Source: CAIQPS01 sp963843455
GTDB lineage: Bacteria; Actinomycetota; Thermoleophilia; RBG-16-64-13
Length of the DNA: 64,000 nt
Reading direction: 5' to 3'
Assembly (NCBI GenBank): GCA_963843455.1
Contig: CAWJKE010000007.1
Location: 434,001 to 498,000 of the forward strand
The notes under the pieces are model-generated. The model saw only the letters and a program-made list of their open reading frames with translations. It made no database searches and was not told the DNA's origin. Below, in pieces: positions 27,301 through 33,741 of this stretch. Each line of letters begins with the position of its first letter. The first letter of the stretch is position 1. Position numbers and translations under genes: made by a program.

Positions 27301-27738
27301 ACTCTGGGCTTCCGCATCTTGGCCACCGAGGGGACACACAGGACCCTCGTGCTCAATGGCATCGACTCGGAGTCCGTGCTCAAACACACCGTGGGTCTGC
27401 AGATGCGGGCGGATCTGGAGGCGGCTCGCGAGAGATCGGGCGACGGCGAGACGGCCCAAACGGTCACTACAGTGGTCGATCTGATCGAAGCCGGCCAAAT
27501 CGACATGGTCATCAACATTCCCCGGGGCCGCGGTGCCCGGTCCGACGGCTACGAGATCCGGCGCGCCGCTCTTCGCCAGGGGGTGGCCACCATGACCAAC
27601 GCCGCCGCCGCCCACGCGGCCGTGCAGGCCATCGCCAACGACCACAATCGGCGGGAGATCAGTGTCGTGTGCCTTCAGGATCTCCACGCCCGGCTCGCGA
27701 CCGCTGCCAAGGGTCGAGTGGCCGGGGAAGCGGTGTGA
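24364..27738 (+). CDS. carB: carbamoyl phosphate synthase large subunit
   Basis: This 1124-residue large subunit makes carbamoyl phosphate from bicarbonate, two ATP and ammonia delivered by CarA; it is about 50 residues longer than the E. coli enzyme. Two homologous ATP-grasp halves are clear: LLLGSGPIVIGQACEFDYSG opens the first and ILGSGPNRIGQGIEFDY the second, each followed by its ATP-binding part. The C-terminal MGS-like allosteric domain starts near GSIFISVADAEKD. carA is not adjacent, although in most actinobacteria carA directly precedes carB. It overlaps pyrK by four bases (GTGA), so carB-pyrK-pyrD is one transcript. AAAGGA lies rather far (about 15 bases) before ATG 24364. Confidence 0.98.
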   Translation: MPRRADIRKILLLGSGPIVIGQACEFDYSGTQACKVLMEEGFEVVLVNSNPATIMTDPSFSHRTYIEPLVPEVVAKIIEVERPDALLPTLGGQTALNLAVALSEDGTLERYGVELIGADYAAIHRAEARDEFRTTMASIGLRVPESAVVRSVREARAALEDGLHLPLIIRPSFTLGGHGGGVATTEQEFDSVVKAGLDASPTHQVLLEESVIGWKEFELEVMRDLKDNVVIVCSIENIDPMGVHTGDSITVAPQQTLTDVQYQRLRDASLAIIRAIGVETGGSNIQFAFSPETDELVVIEMNPRVSRSSALASKATGFPIAKIAAKLAVGYTLDEIANDITRKTPACFEPTIDYVVVKTPRWAFEKFPMADARLTTHMKSVGENMAIGRTFKEAFQKSMRSRELDVRPDIPNDNDALVAMIAIPSAERYDLILEAYRRGVTLETLFAATLIDEWFLEEFREIVEAENHLKSYAEKGGLVVLPREEMWHAKRLGFSDELIGRFLGATEPEVRERRIADGIIPTYKAVDTCAAEFEAYTPYFYSTYEEENEALPVPDKESVIILGSGPNRIGQGIEFDYCCVHAVQEMRELGYQAIMVNCNPETVSTDYDTSDRLYFEPLTFEDVLNIIENERPKGVVVQFGGQTPLKIAERLHAAGVPILGTSQDAIDLAEDRERFGEVLRKLDLKAPPFGTVRNEQEALAVAQRIGYPVLVRPSYVLGGRAMEIVYDQESLQRYLRTAVKASPRHPVLIDRFLEHSTEIDVDALCDGEDVYIGAVMQHVEEAGIHSGDSACVIPTVSLGEAAVWRIEEQTAALARELGVVGLMNVQYAVQQSDHGGASIYVLEVNPRGSRTVPFVSKATGVSLARMATRVIAGQKLRDLDLPGWDESIAAGRVPCRRDLEHVAVKEAVLPFPRFPGVDTTLGPEMKSTGEVMGVGTSFPEAFAKASLAAGDRLPRKGSIFISVADAEKDTVVLMALMLSTLGFRILATEGTHRTLVLNGIDSESVLKHTVGLQMRADLEAARERSGDGETAQTVTTVVDLIEAGQIDMVINIPRGRGARSDGYEIRRAALRQGVATMTNAAAAHAAVQAIANDHNRREISVVCLQDLHARLATAAKGRVAGEAV

Positions 27739-28595
27739 CCGCTCAGGCTCCGAAAGCCGGAGCGCAGGCCGATGGCTTGCGGGCCGGGCGCCTGCTCGCC
27801 CGGGTGGTTGCCAGCCGGGCCGTCGGTAGTTTGACTTGGCTCACGCTGGAAGTCCCCGGCTGGCTGGGCGCGCGCCCGGGCCAGTTCGCCCTCCTTCAGG
27901 CCGAAGACTCGTGCTGCTTCCTGGGCCGTGCCTTGTCCGTGTCCTTCGAGGAAGGAGAGTCGGTCTCGCTGTTGATCGCTCCGGTAGGAGCCGGCACCCT
28001 CGAACTGTGCGGGCTGCGCCCGGGCGACGCTGTGTGGGTCCTCGGTCCCCTCGGCAATGGATTCGATCTGGAGGCGCTCACTACCAGCGCGTCCCGGCTC
28101 GTGGTGGTGGCCGGCGGGGTCGGCGCCGCGCCGTTCCCGCTACTTCTTGCGCGGCTGGGGGTCGAGGACGGCCGCCCAACCGCCCAAGCCGCCGAAGTCC
28201 TGGTTCTGCTCGGTTTCCGCGATGCCGCCCAAGCGGCCGGCGCCCGACCGGTCATCGACGCGGCCGCGGCTCTGCGAGAGCGGGGCGTGAAGTGCCGTAC
28301 GGAAGTGGTCACCGAGGACGGCAGTCTCGGCAGGGCCGAGAGGGTTACCGAGACCCTTCAGCGTGAGCTGCGTCCTGGCGATCGCGTCGCGGTTTGCGGG
28401 CCGTGGGCCATGAGCGCCGCCGTGGCCCGGAGCTGCGGCGCGGTTCCCGGCGTGCAGGCGTGGTTCAGCCTCGAGGCCGGGATGGCGTGTGGCGTCGGAT
28501 CGTGCCATGGTTGCGTCATCCCGCTCGTCGACGGTACGACGGCCCGAGTGTGCCGCGAGGGCCCGGTCTTCCCCGCCGAAGCGGTGGAACTATGA
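27735..28595 (+). CDS. pyrK: dihydroorotate dehydrogenase electron transfer subunit
   Basis: This is a 286-residue iron-sulfur flavoprotein that passes electrons from dihydroorotate dehydrogenase to NAD. The N-terminal FAD domain shows RPGQFALLQ-like text (ARPGQFALLQAED) and GRALSVSF; the NAD domain shows VVVAGGVGAAPFPLL. The C-terminal cluster loop has Cys252-x4-Cys257-x2-Cys260-x12-Cys273. Its presence with pyrD defines the class 1B, NAD-linked enzyme and means pyrimidine synthesis can run without a respiratory quinone. GTG 27735 overlaps the carB stop by four bases, and its own stop overlaps pyrD by four bases. Confidence 0.95.
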   Translation: MTAQAPKAGAQADGLRAGRLLARVVASRAVGSLTWLTLEVPGWLGARPGQFALLQAEDSCCFLGRALSVSFEEGESVSLLIAPVGAGTLELCGLRPGDAVWVLGPLGNGFDLEALTTSASRLVVVAGGVGAAPFPLLLARLGVEDGRPTAQAAEVLVLLGFRDAAQAAGARPVIDAAAALRERGVKCRTEVVTEDGSLGRAERVTETLQRELRPGDRVAVCGPWAMSAAVARSCGAVPGVQAWFSLEAGMACGVGSCHGCVIPLVDGTTARVCREGPVFPAEAVEL

Positions 28596-29578
28596 ACGGC
28601 GCGAGCACCCCGCCGTCCGCCGGGCGGCCTGACCTCTCGGTCCGCTTGGGCCCGCTCCGGCTCGAGCATCCGCTCATCAATGCTTCGGGCACCATGGAGA
28701 TCTTTGAGCTGGCGGGGGTTCTCGGTCCCGAGATTCTCGCCCACCCACCCGTGGCCGCTTACGTGCCCAAGACGATCACCGTTGGGGCCCGCACCGGCAA
28801 CCCGCCGCCGCGCATACTCGAGACGCAGGCAGGGATGGTCAACGCCATAGGTCTGTCCGGCGAGGGCCTAGAAGCATTCGTGGCCGGCCTACTTTCGCGC
28901 CTTCTTGAGCTCCCCTGCCCGTTGATTTTGAGCGTCGGGGGGTTCTCACTCCAGGAGTATGTGAGACTGGCGTCGGGTTTGCGCGACGCGCTCGCCGCCG
29001 TACTGGGCGACGGCTGGCCGGCAAGGGCCGGGCTTGAGCTGAACATCTCCTGCCCCAACGTGCATACAGGGTGTGCCTCCATAGGCAGTGACTCGGGGGA
29101 GACCGGACAGGTGGTCTCGGCGGTCAGAAAGGTGTGGCCCGGTCTTCTGGTGGCAAAGCTCACGCCCAATGTCACCGATATCGGCGTCATTGGGCGGGCG
29201 GCCGAGGCGGCAGGCGCGGATGCCATCGCGGCGGTGAACACCTACAAGGGGCTTGTCATCGACCGGAGGACCCTCAGGCCATATCTGGGCAACATCACCG
29301 GAGGGTTGTCGGGTCCGGCGATCAAGCCGCTGGCTCTTCGCGCCGTGTACGAGCTGTTCGAAAGCGTGCAAGTGCCTCTCATCGGGATGGGCGGGGTGGC
29401 GTCCGTCCAAGATGTGCTCGAATTCATTTCTTGCGGTGCTCGGGTGGTAGCGGTGGGGTCGGCCGGCTTCCGCGAACCCACGCTCGCCACGAGGCTTGCC
29501 GGCGAGCTGGAAGAGGCGTTGGCGACACGCAACCTGACGCTCGAGGTTCTTCGTGGCCGCGCACATTCTCCCTGCTGA
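28592..29578 (+). CDS. pyrD: dihydroorotate dehydrogenase, class 1B catalytic subunit
   Basis: This is a 328-residue TIM-barrel flavoprotein that oxidises dihydroorotate to orotate. It shows LEHPLINASGTMEI at the N-terminus, KTITVGARTGNPPPRI, ELNISCPNVHTG with the active-site Cys of class 1 enzymes, AVNTYKGLVIDRRT and IGMGGVASVQDVLEF for FMN phosphate. ATG 28592 overlaps the pyrK stop by four bases. The C-terminus continues about ten residues past the usual end. No pyrF follows; the next gene is the chromatin protein mIHF, with its own promoter. Confidence 0.97.
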   Translation: MNGASTPPSAGRPDLSVRLGPLRLEHPLINASGTMEIFELAGVLGPEILAHPPVAAYVPKTITVGARTGNPPPRILETQAGMVNAIGLSGEGLEAFVAGLLSRLLELPCPLILSVGGFSLQEYVRLASGLRDALAAVLGDGWPARAGLELNISCPNVHTGCASIGSDSGETGQVVSAVRKVWPGLLVAKLTPNVTDIGVIGRAAEAAGADAIAAVNTYKGLVIDRRTLRPYLGNITGGLSGPAIKPLALRAVYELFESVQVPLIGMGGVASVQDVLEFISCGARVVAVGSAGFREPTLATRLAGELEEALATRNLTLEVLRGRAHSPC

Positions 29579-29630
29579 GGCGCATTCAGGAGCTCCGAAG
29601 TCCGCACTCCGGCGATGGCCAAAAAGCGTA

Positions 29631-29658
29631 TTGCGTCCGCAAACCTCGTGTGTATAAT
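29631..29658 (+). promoter_or_regulatory. strong promoter for mIHF (leaderless)
   Basis: TTGCGT (29631-29636), a 16-base spacer, then a perfect TATAAT (29653-29658). Transcription should begin near 29665-29666, at the GTG start codon of mIHF, giving a leaderless mRNA. Confidence 0.75.
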
Positions 29659-29665
29659 GGCGCCT

Positions 29666-29998
29666 GTGAACCAGCCCATCAGCATGATCCCGCAGACCCC
29701 GGAGCGCAGCCAGCAGCAGCGTATGGACGCGTTGCGCAGGGCAAACGATATCCGGTCCGAGCGGGCACGGCTCAAAGAAGCGCTGCGCACCGGCGATATC
29801 GCCATCAGCGATGTCCTGTCCGATCCTCCCCCCTGCGTGGCCACGGCGAAGGTGCTTGATCTGGTCCTGGCCGTCCCCAAATACGGACGGGTCAAGGCCA
29901 ACAAGCTCCTTGAGCGGTGTCGGGTCAGCTCGTCCAAGACGGTCAACGGCCTCACGCCTCGCCAGCGCAAAGAGTTGCTTGACATGCTCGGCAACTGA
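29666..29998 (+). CDS. mihF: actinobacterial integration host factor (mIHF)
   Basis: This is a 110-residue basic DNA-binding protein of the mIHF family, a nucleoid-associated protein typical of Actinobacteria and unrelated to E. coli IHF. Landmarks are the long N-terminal helix (ERSQQQRMDALRRANDIRSE), LKEALRTGDIAISDVL, and the helix-two-turn-helix VPKYGRVKANKLLERCRVSS with NGLTPRQRKEL. GTG 29666 coincides with the predicted transcription start and has no Shine-Dalgarno site; ATG 29684 also lacks one. The usual mIHF-gmk-rpoZ-coaBC order is kept. It is the main marker in this window for the phylum. Confidence 0.9.
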   Translation: MNQPISMIPQTPERSQQQRMDALRRANDIRSERARLKEALRTGDIAISDVLSDPPPCVATAKVLDLVLAVPKYGRVKANKLLERCRVSSSKTVNGLTPRQRKELLDMLGN

Positions 29999-30024
29999 CC
30001 CAGTCTCCCCGTCTAGGAGCGGTC

Positions 30025-30612
30025 ATCCCCAGGCTCATCGTCATCTCCGGCCCGTCCGGCGCGGGTAAGGGCACCCTCATCCGGCAGGTACTGCCACTCT
30101 TTCCCGACTTGGTGCTGTCCGTCTCGGCCACCACTCGGGCGCGCCGGTCGAACGAGGTGGAGGGCCGCGACTACTTCTTCCTGACTGACGAAGAGTTCGA
30201 GAACAGTATCGATAGGGGTGACTTCCTCGAGTGGGCCCGTTTCGCCGGCCACTTCTACGGCACTCCTGCGAAGGCGGTCGACGAGAATCTCGCTGCCGGA
30301 AGGGGCGTGATCCTCGAGATCGAGCTCGAAGGCGCCCGCGAGGTCCTCGAAAAGCGGCCGCACGCGCTGATGATCTTCATCACCCCCCCCTCGTTTGAAG
30401 AGTTGAGGCGGCGACTGGAGGCGCGAAGAACCGACGATGCAGCGTCGATCGAGCGCCGTCTGGCCAGGGGCAAGGAAGAGATGGCGGCGGTGTTGAGCGG
30501 AGCCTGGCAGGCACCCCGGCAATTCGACTATGTTATAGTAAATGAAAGTATCGGCGAGGCTGGCGAAGAGCTCGCGCAAATCATCCGGATGACCAAGGAA
30601 GAGAATGGATAA
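30025..30612 (+). CDS. gmk: guanylate kinase with apparent ATC start codon
   Basis: This 195-residue enzyme phosphorylates GMP to GDP. The P-loop SGPSGAGKGT (residues 8-17) is followed by SVSATTRARRSNEVEGRDY for GMP binding and ITPPSFEELRRRLEARRTDD for the lid. The frame is open upstream to a stop at 29980 but contains no ATG, GTG or TTG before the P-loop. ATC at 30025 sits exactly where homologs have ATG (reading PRLIVISGPSG next) and has AGGAG at 30015-30019, five bases before it. TTG at 30109 would remove the P-loop. An ATC start or an ATG-to-ATC base error are the two explanations. It overlaps rpoZ by eight bases. Confidence 0.9.
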   Translation: MPRLIVISGPSGAGKGTLIRQVLPLFPDLVLSVSATTRARRSNEVEGRDYFFLTDEEFENSIDRGDFLEWARFAGHFYGTPAKAVDENLAAGRGVILEIELEGAREVLEKRPHALMIFITPPSFEELRRRLEARRTDDAASIERRLARGKEEMAAVLSGAWQAPRQFDYVIVNESIGEAGEELAQIIRMTKEENG

Positions 30613-30871
30613 ACCGACAGTCGACGAGGTCCTCACAGGTTTGGCCGGCGCGCGCGAGGGCGACATCGAGGAGCCGAACCGCTACACGGCCGTCATGGTT
30701 ACGGCCAAACGGGCGCGTCAGATCAACTCTTATTACCACAGCCTGGGCGAGGGGGGTGGCTTGGACACCTTTGCTCCGCCGGTCGCGAATTTCCAGAAGA
30801 ACTATCTGAGCATCGCCATGGCCGAAGCGGCCAGGGGCGAGATCGTCTACAAGCTGCGCGTCCCCCGGTAG
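30605..30871 (+). CDS. rpoZ: RNA polymerase omega subunit
   Basis: This is an 88-residue omega subunit, which helps assemble RNA polymerase around beta-prime. Family text: NRYTAVMVTAKRARQINSYY near the middle and PPVANFQKNYLSIAMAEAA in the C-terminal half. ATG 30605 overlaps the gmk end by eight bases, implying coupled translation. Position between gmk and coaBC is the standard actinobacterial order. Confidence 0.95.
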   Translation: MDKPTVDEVLTGLAGAREGDIEEPNRYTAVMVTAKRARQINSYYHSLGEGGGLDTFAPPVANFQKNYLSIAMAEAARGEIVYKLRVPR

Positions 30872-30893
30872 TCTTCGCCGCAAGGAGCGCTTG

Positions 30894-32129
30894 ATGGCCG
30901 ACCGACCCGTCGTACTCCTTGGGGTAACGGGGGGTATAGCCGCTTACAAAGCTGCCGAGTTGCTGCGCGGCCTGCAGAAGGCAGGCATGGATGTGCGCGT
31001 CGTTATGACGCGCGCCGCGACTCGTTTCGTCGGGCCCATGACTTTCGAGACGCTCTCCGCCCATCCCGTCCGTCTGGATGAGATCAGCGAGCTCACCCCC
31101 GAGTCGCGGATCACCCATATCGACGACAGCCAGCAGGCCGACATCATGGTGATAGCACCGGCCACGGCCAACACCCTGGCCAAGATGGCCAACGGCATCG
31201 CCGACAACCTTCTCAGCTCCATCTATCTGGCCTTCGCCAAGACCGTGGTGGTGGCTCCCGCGATGAACACCAACATGTGGGAGCACCCGGCCACCCAGCG
31301 CAATGTGCTGCTCCTGCGCGAGCGGGGAGTGTTTGTGGTGGAGCCGGGCGCGGGCGAGCTTGCCTGTGGGGACTACGGCTCGGGTCGGATGGCCGACCCG
31401 GACAGCATCGTGGCGGAAGTGAAATTGCGGCTACAGGTGCAGCGGAAGCGCGACCTGCGCGGCCTGCGGGTGATGATCACGGCGGGCGGCACCCGCGAGC
31501 CCATCGACGCGGTTCGCTTCATCGGCAACCGCAGCTCGGGCAAGATGGGGTTCGCGCTGGCTCGCGCTGCCTTCGACCGGGGGGCCCACGTCGATCTCAT
31601 CCAGGCCAACGTAGACATGCCCGCGGTGCCGGGCGTGCGGCAGATAGAGGCTTCCACCGCCGGCGAGATGCACGCCGAGGTCATGAAACGTCTACCCGAC
31701 ACCGACATCCTCATAATGGCAGCGGCGGTGGCCGACTACCGGGTGGCCGACGGTCCCACGGGTGGCAAGATAGGCAAGGGTCGCGACGAGTGGTGCATCG
31801 ACCTCGCGGCCACCACCGACATCCTCTGCGAGGTGGCGGCGCACCACAAGGGCCAGTTCCTCGTGGGGTTCGCCGCGGAGTACGGGCTGGAAGGCCTCGA
31901 CCGCGCGCGCGGCAAGATGGAGCGCAAGAACCTCGACATGATCGTGTTCAACGACATCTCGCGCAGCGATATCGGCTTCGATTCCGACTACAACGAGGTA
32001 CGTGTGCTCTCGAAGGACTCTGAGGTGATCATAGAAAAGGCGCCCAAGGAGACCGTCGCCGAGCTTATTCTCGACAATGTCGCCCAAGCGGTGCGGGCCC
32101 GCAGAGGGGAGACCCCGCTGCCGGCATGA
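30894..32129 (+). CDS. coaBC: bifunctional phosphopantothenoylcysteine decarboxylase/synthetase
   Basis: This is a 411-residue bifunctional coenzyme A biosynthesis enzyme. The N-terminal CoaC half is an FMN decarboxylase (VTGGIAAYKAAELLRGL; catalytic His in ITHID; APAMNTNMWEHPA; Cys loop near GELACGDYGSGRM). The C-terminal CoaB half joins 4-phosphopantothenate and cysteine using CTP (ITAGGTREPIDAVRFIGN, RSSGKMGFALARAA, MAAAVADYR). ATG 30894 is preferred over TTG 30891 because AAGGAG at 30882-30887 is then six bases away. It closes the mIHF-gmk-rpoZ-coaBC group; the next gene is convergent. Confidence 0.97.
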   Translation: MADRPVVLLGVTGGIAAYKAAELLRGLQKAGMDVRVVMTRAATRFVGPMTFETLSAHPVRLDEISELTPESRITHIDDSQQADIMVIAPATANTLAKMANGIADNLLSSIYLAFAKTVVVAPAMNTNMWEHPATQRNVLLLRERGVFVVEPGAGELACGDYGSGRMADPDSIVAEVKLRLQVQRKRDLRGLRVMITAGGTREPIDAVRFIGNRSSGKMGFALARAAFDRGAHVDLIQANVDMPAVPGVRQIEASTAGEMHAEVMKRLPDTDILIMAAAVADYRVADGPTGGKIGKGRDEWCIDLAATTDILCEVAAHHKGQFLVGFAAEYGLEGLDRARGKMERKNLDMIVFNDISRSDIGFDSDYNEVRVLSKDSEVIIEKAPKETVAELILDNVAQAVRARRGETPLPA

Positions 32130-32155
32130 TTCGCGCGGCCGGTCGGTCAGTCGGC

Positions 32156-33235
32156 CTATCCTTCGGTGCGCCCCACGCTCTCGATGAGCCATCTCCAGGA
32201 GAAGCCCACCGTGTTCTCATCCGTCCGCAGGTCTGTGATGTGCTTCACCACCCTGTACTCGTAGGTCGCCTGGACGCCACCGTCTCTGTGGAATTCCACC
32301 ACGTCGACGAGCGCCTCCACGGTGTAACCAGCAAGGCTATCGTCCGAGGGCATCGGCTTGTAGCCGGGGAGTTGGACGTCCACGATGTCGTAGCTGTCGA
32401 ATGCCCCCGAAGCATGGCGGGCAACCAGTTCGGCCGCCCCGGACACGGCCTCAGGGCTGAACGAGTCGCCAGCGAGCGTGCCTTCCAACGCGGCGGTGTA
32501 CACTCCGGTAACGGCTCTCTCGGCGTCGAGCACATCTCGGGCCGCCTGCTGCACGTTCTGCTGCCGGTTGGTTTCGGCGTTGCTCCGTGCCCAGTTCACC
32601 AAGCCAAAGGCGAAGACCCCCAGCACTAGGAGGAGCATCAGGGCCCAGAGGCCGGCGGCGACAAGCTCCCCCTTTCCTCGCCGTGACTCCCCAAGGTCTG
32701 TGGCGAGAACCAAACGGGTGTTGCCGCCCACGCGCACTCGTCGGAGCCCCATGATGTTCATGCCTGTGGTTATGTGACCGCGCTGTCGCCGTTTCCGCAC
32801 CCACCACCACACGGTCAGAGCGAGGACCGCGGCCACCCACGCCCAGGCGAGCGCGAAGACGAGTGTCGAGCGCCCTCCGTCGAAAGGAAAAAGGAGTACC
32901 GCACTGATGAGTACCCAGAGAAGCAGGAGCCAGCGGGTGGCGTCCATGATAACCGCGGCCCACCGCATCCATCCCGGGGCGCTGGGAAGGCCTTGGACTT
33001 CAGTGATCAGGCCCCGCTCCTGGAGGATCCGGGTGGCTAGAAGGTCAGGCCCGTCGAATCCGGCGAGAGCCAGGGCCTCGTCTCCGCCCGACTCCGCAGT
33101 CGCGTCCGCGATGTGACTGCGGATTTCGGCCAGTACCTCCGTCCGGTCGGCCGGAGCAAGCGCGTCAAGGCCGTCGGCCAGTTGTTGGAGGTAGCGTTCG
33201 GTCTCGGTGGCAGTGTCAGGTGTCCTCTTGCCCAT
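32156..33235 (-). CDS. HAAS-domain membrane protein, PadR partner
   Basis: This is a 359-residue membrane protein. Residues 8-80 form an all-helical HAAS-type domain (TERYLQQLADGLDALAPADR, EVLAEIRSHIADA) known to pair with PadR regulators. Three hydrophobic helices follow (RWLLLLWVLISAVLLFP; VFALAWAWVAAVLALTVWWW; LWALMLLLVLGVFAFGL). A C-terminal 150-residue domain, probably outside the cell, is unrecognised. ATG 33235 has AAGGAGG five bases upstream and overlaps padR by 20 bases. The two presumably form a membrane-sensing regulatory pair. The output is unknown. Confidence 0.75.
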   Translation of the reverse strand: MGKRTPDTATETERYLQQLADGLDALAPADRTEVLAEIRSHIADATAESGGDEALALAGFDGPDLLATRILQERGLITEVQGLPSAPGWMRWAAVIMDATRWLLLLWVLISAVLLFPFDGGRSTLVFALAWAWVAAVLALTVWWWVRKRRQRGHITTGMNIMGLRRVRVGGNTRLVLATDLGESRRGKGELVAAGLWALMLLLVLGVFAFGLVNWARSNAETNRQQNVQQAARDVLDAERAVTGVYTAALEGTLAGDSFSPEAVSGAAELVARHASGAFDSYDIVDVQLPGYKPMPSDDSLAGYTVEALVDVVEFHRDGGVQATYEYRVVKHITDLRTDENTVGFSWRWLIESVGRTEG

Positions 33236-33575
33236 CGCTGTCCTCCTTGGTCAGACGGCTCACGGATTGAACAAGCGCTTCCCATTCGCGCTGGGCGTCT
33301 GCGAGAAAGGCGGTGCCCTCACTACTCAGTGCGTAGTACTTGCGTGGAGGACCCGAGTCAGAGGCCGCCCAATGTGAGACCAGTAGTCCGTCGGCCTCCA
33401 AGCGCTTGAGGACGGGATAGACGGTACTCTCGCCCGCGACCAGGGGACCAAGGGACAGAAGTTCCTTAACGATCGAGTAGCCGTGGAGCTCGCCGGTGAG
33501 GGTCAGCAGCCTGAGGACGAGGAGTTCGACCACGCCCTTCCTCACCTGGATCAACCACTGGTCGGTATAGTCCAC
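33216..33575 (-). CDS. PadR-family transcriptional regulator
   Basis: This is a winged-helix repressor of the PadR family, about 119 residues. WLIQVRKGVVELLVLRLLTL is the first helix, GYSIVKELLSLG and GESTVYPVLKRLEADGLLVS the recognition region, and PPRKYYALSSEGTAFLADAQ the wing and next helix. I chose GTG 33575, which has GGAG six bases upstream; a longer form from GTG 33602 lacks a ribosome site. An inverted repeat just upstream overlaps the likely -10 box, fitting autorepression. It is cotranscribed with the HAAS protein gene. Minus-strand position between coaBC and rpoD is unrelated to either neighbour by function. Confidence 0.9.
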   Translation of the reverse strand: MDYTDQWLIQVRKGVVELLVLRLLTLTGELHGYSIVKELLSLGPLVAGESTVYPVLKRLEADGLLVSHWAASDSGPPRKYYALSSEGTAFLADAQREWEALVQSVSRLTKEDSDGQEDT

Positions 33576-33612
33576 CGCTGACTCCGTCACGGCTCGTGCC
33601 ACGCTGAGAATG

Positions 33613-33633
33613 GTACTACGTTAAACACAGTAC
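33613..33633 (-). promoter_or_regulatory. candidate PadR operator
   Basis: Perfect inverted repeat GTACT, 11 bases, AGTAC. It overlaps the predicted -10 box of the padR promoter, so binding should block transcription. Confidence 0.55.
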
Positions 33634-33656
33634 AACGCCATGCATACTAGCGTCAA
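33629..33656 (-). promoter_or_regulatory. candidate padR-HAAS promoter
   Basis: On the minus strand, TTGACG (33656-33651), a 16-base spacer, then TGTACT (33634-33629). The -35 is near consensus and the -10 matches four of six bases. The operator repeat overlaps the -10. Confidence 0.5.
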
Positions 33657-33671
33657 GCGAGCACGGCCCAA

Positions 33672-33700
33672 CGAAAAAGGCGCGCCCGCGGGCGCGCCTT
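33672..33700 (-). terminator. intrinsic terminator of rpoD
   Basis: A self-complementary GC-rich stem (about 10 bp, centred on CCGCGG) spans 33677-33700. On the minus strand it is followed by TTTTT, about 40 bases past the rpoD stop. This is the expected form for rpoD transcript release. Confidence 0.85.
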
Positions 33701-33741
33701 CATGACGATGGGGGGGAGGGAATTCCGCTTAAGAGTGGACC

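Noticed and set aside
30109..30612. gmk starting at TTG 30109
   Set aside because: It would remove the P-loop and the first strand of guanylate kinase.
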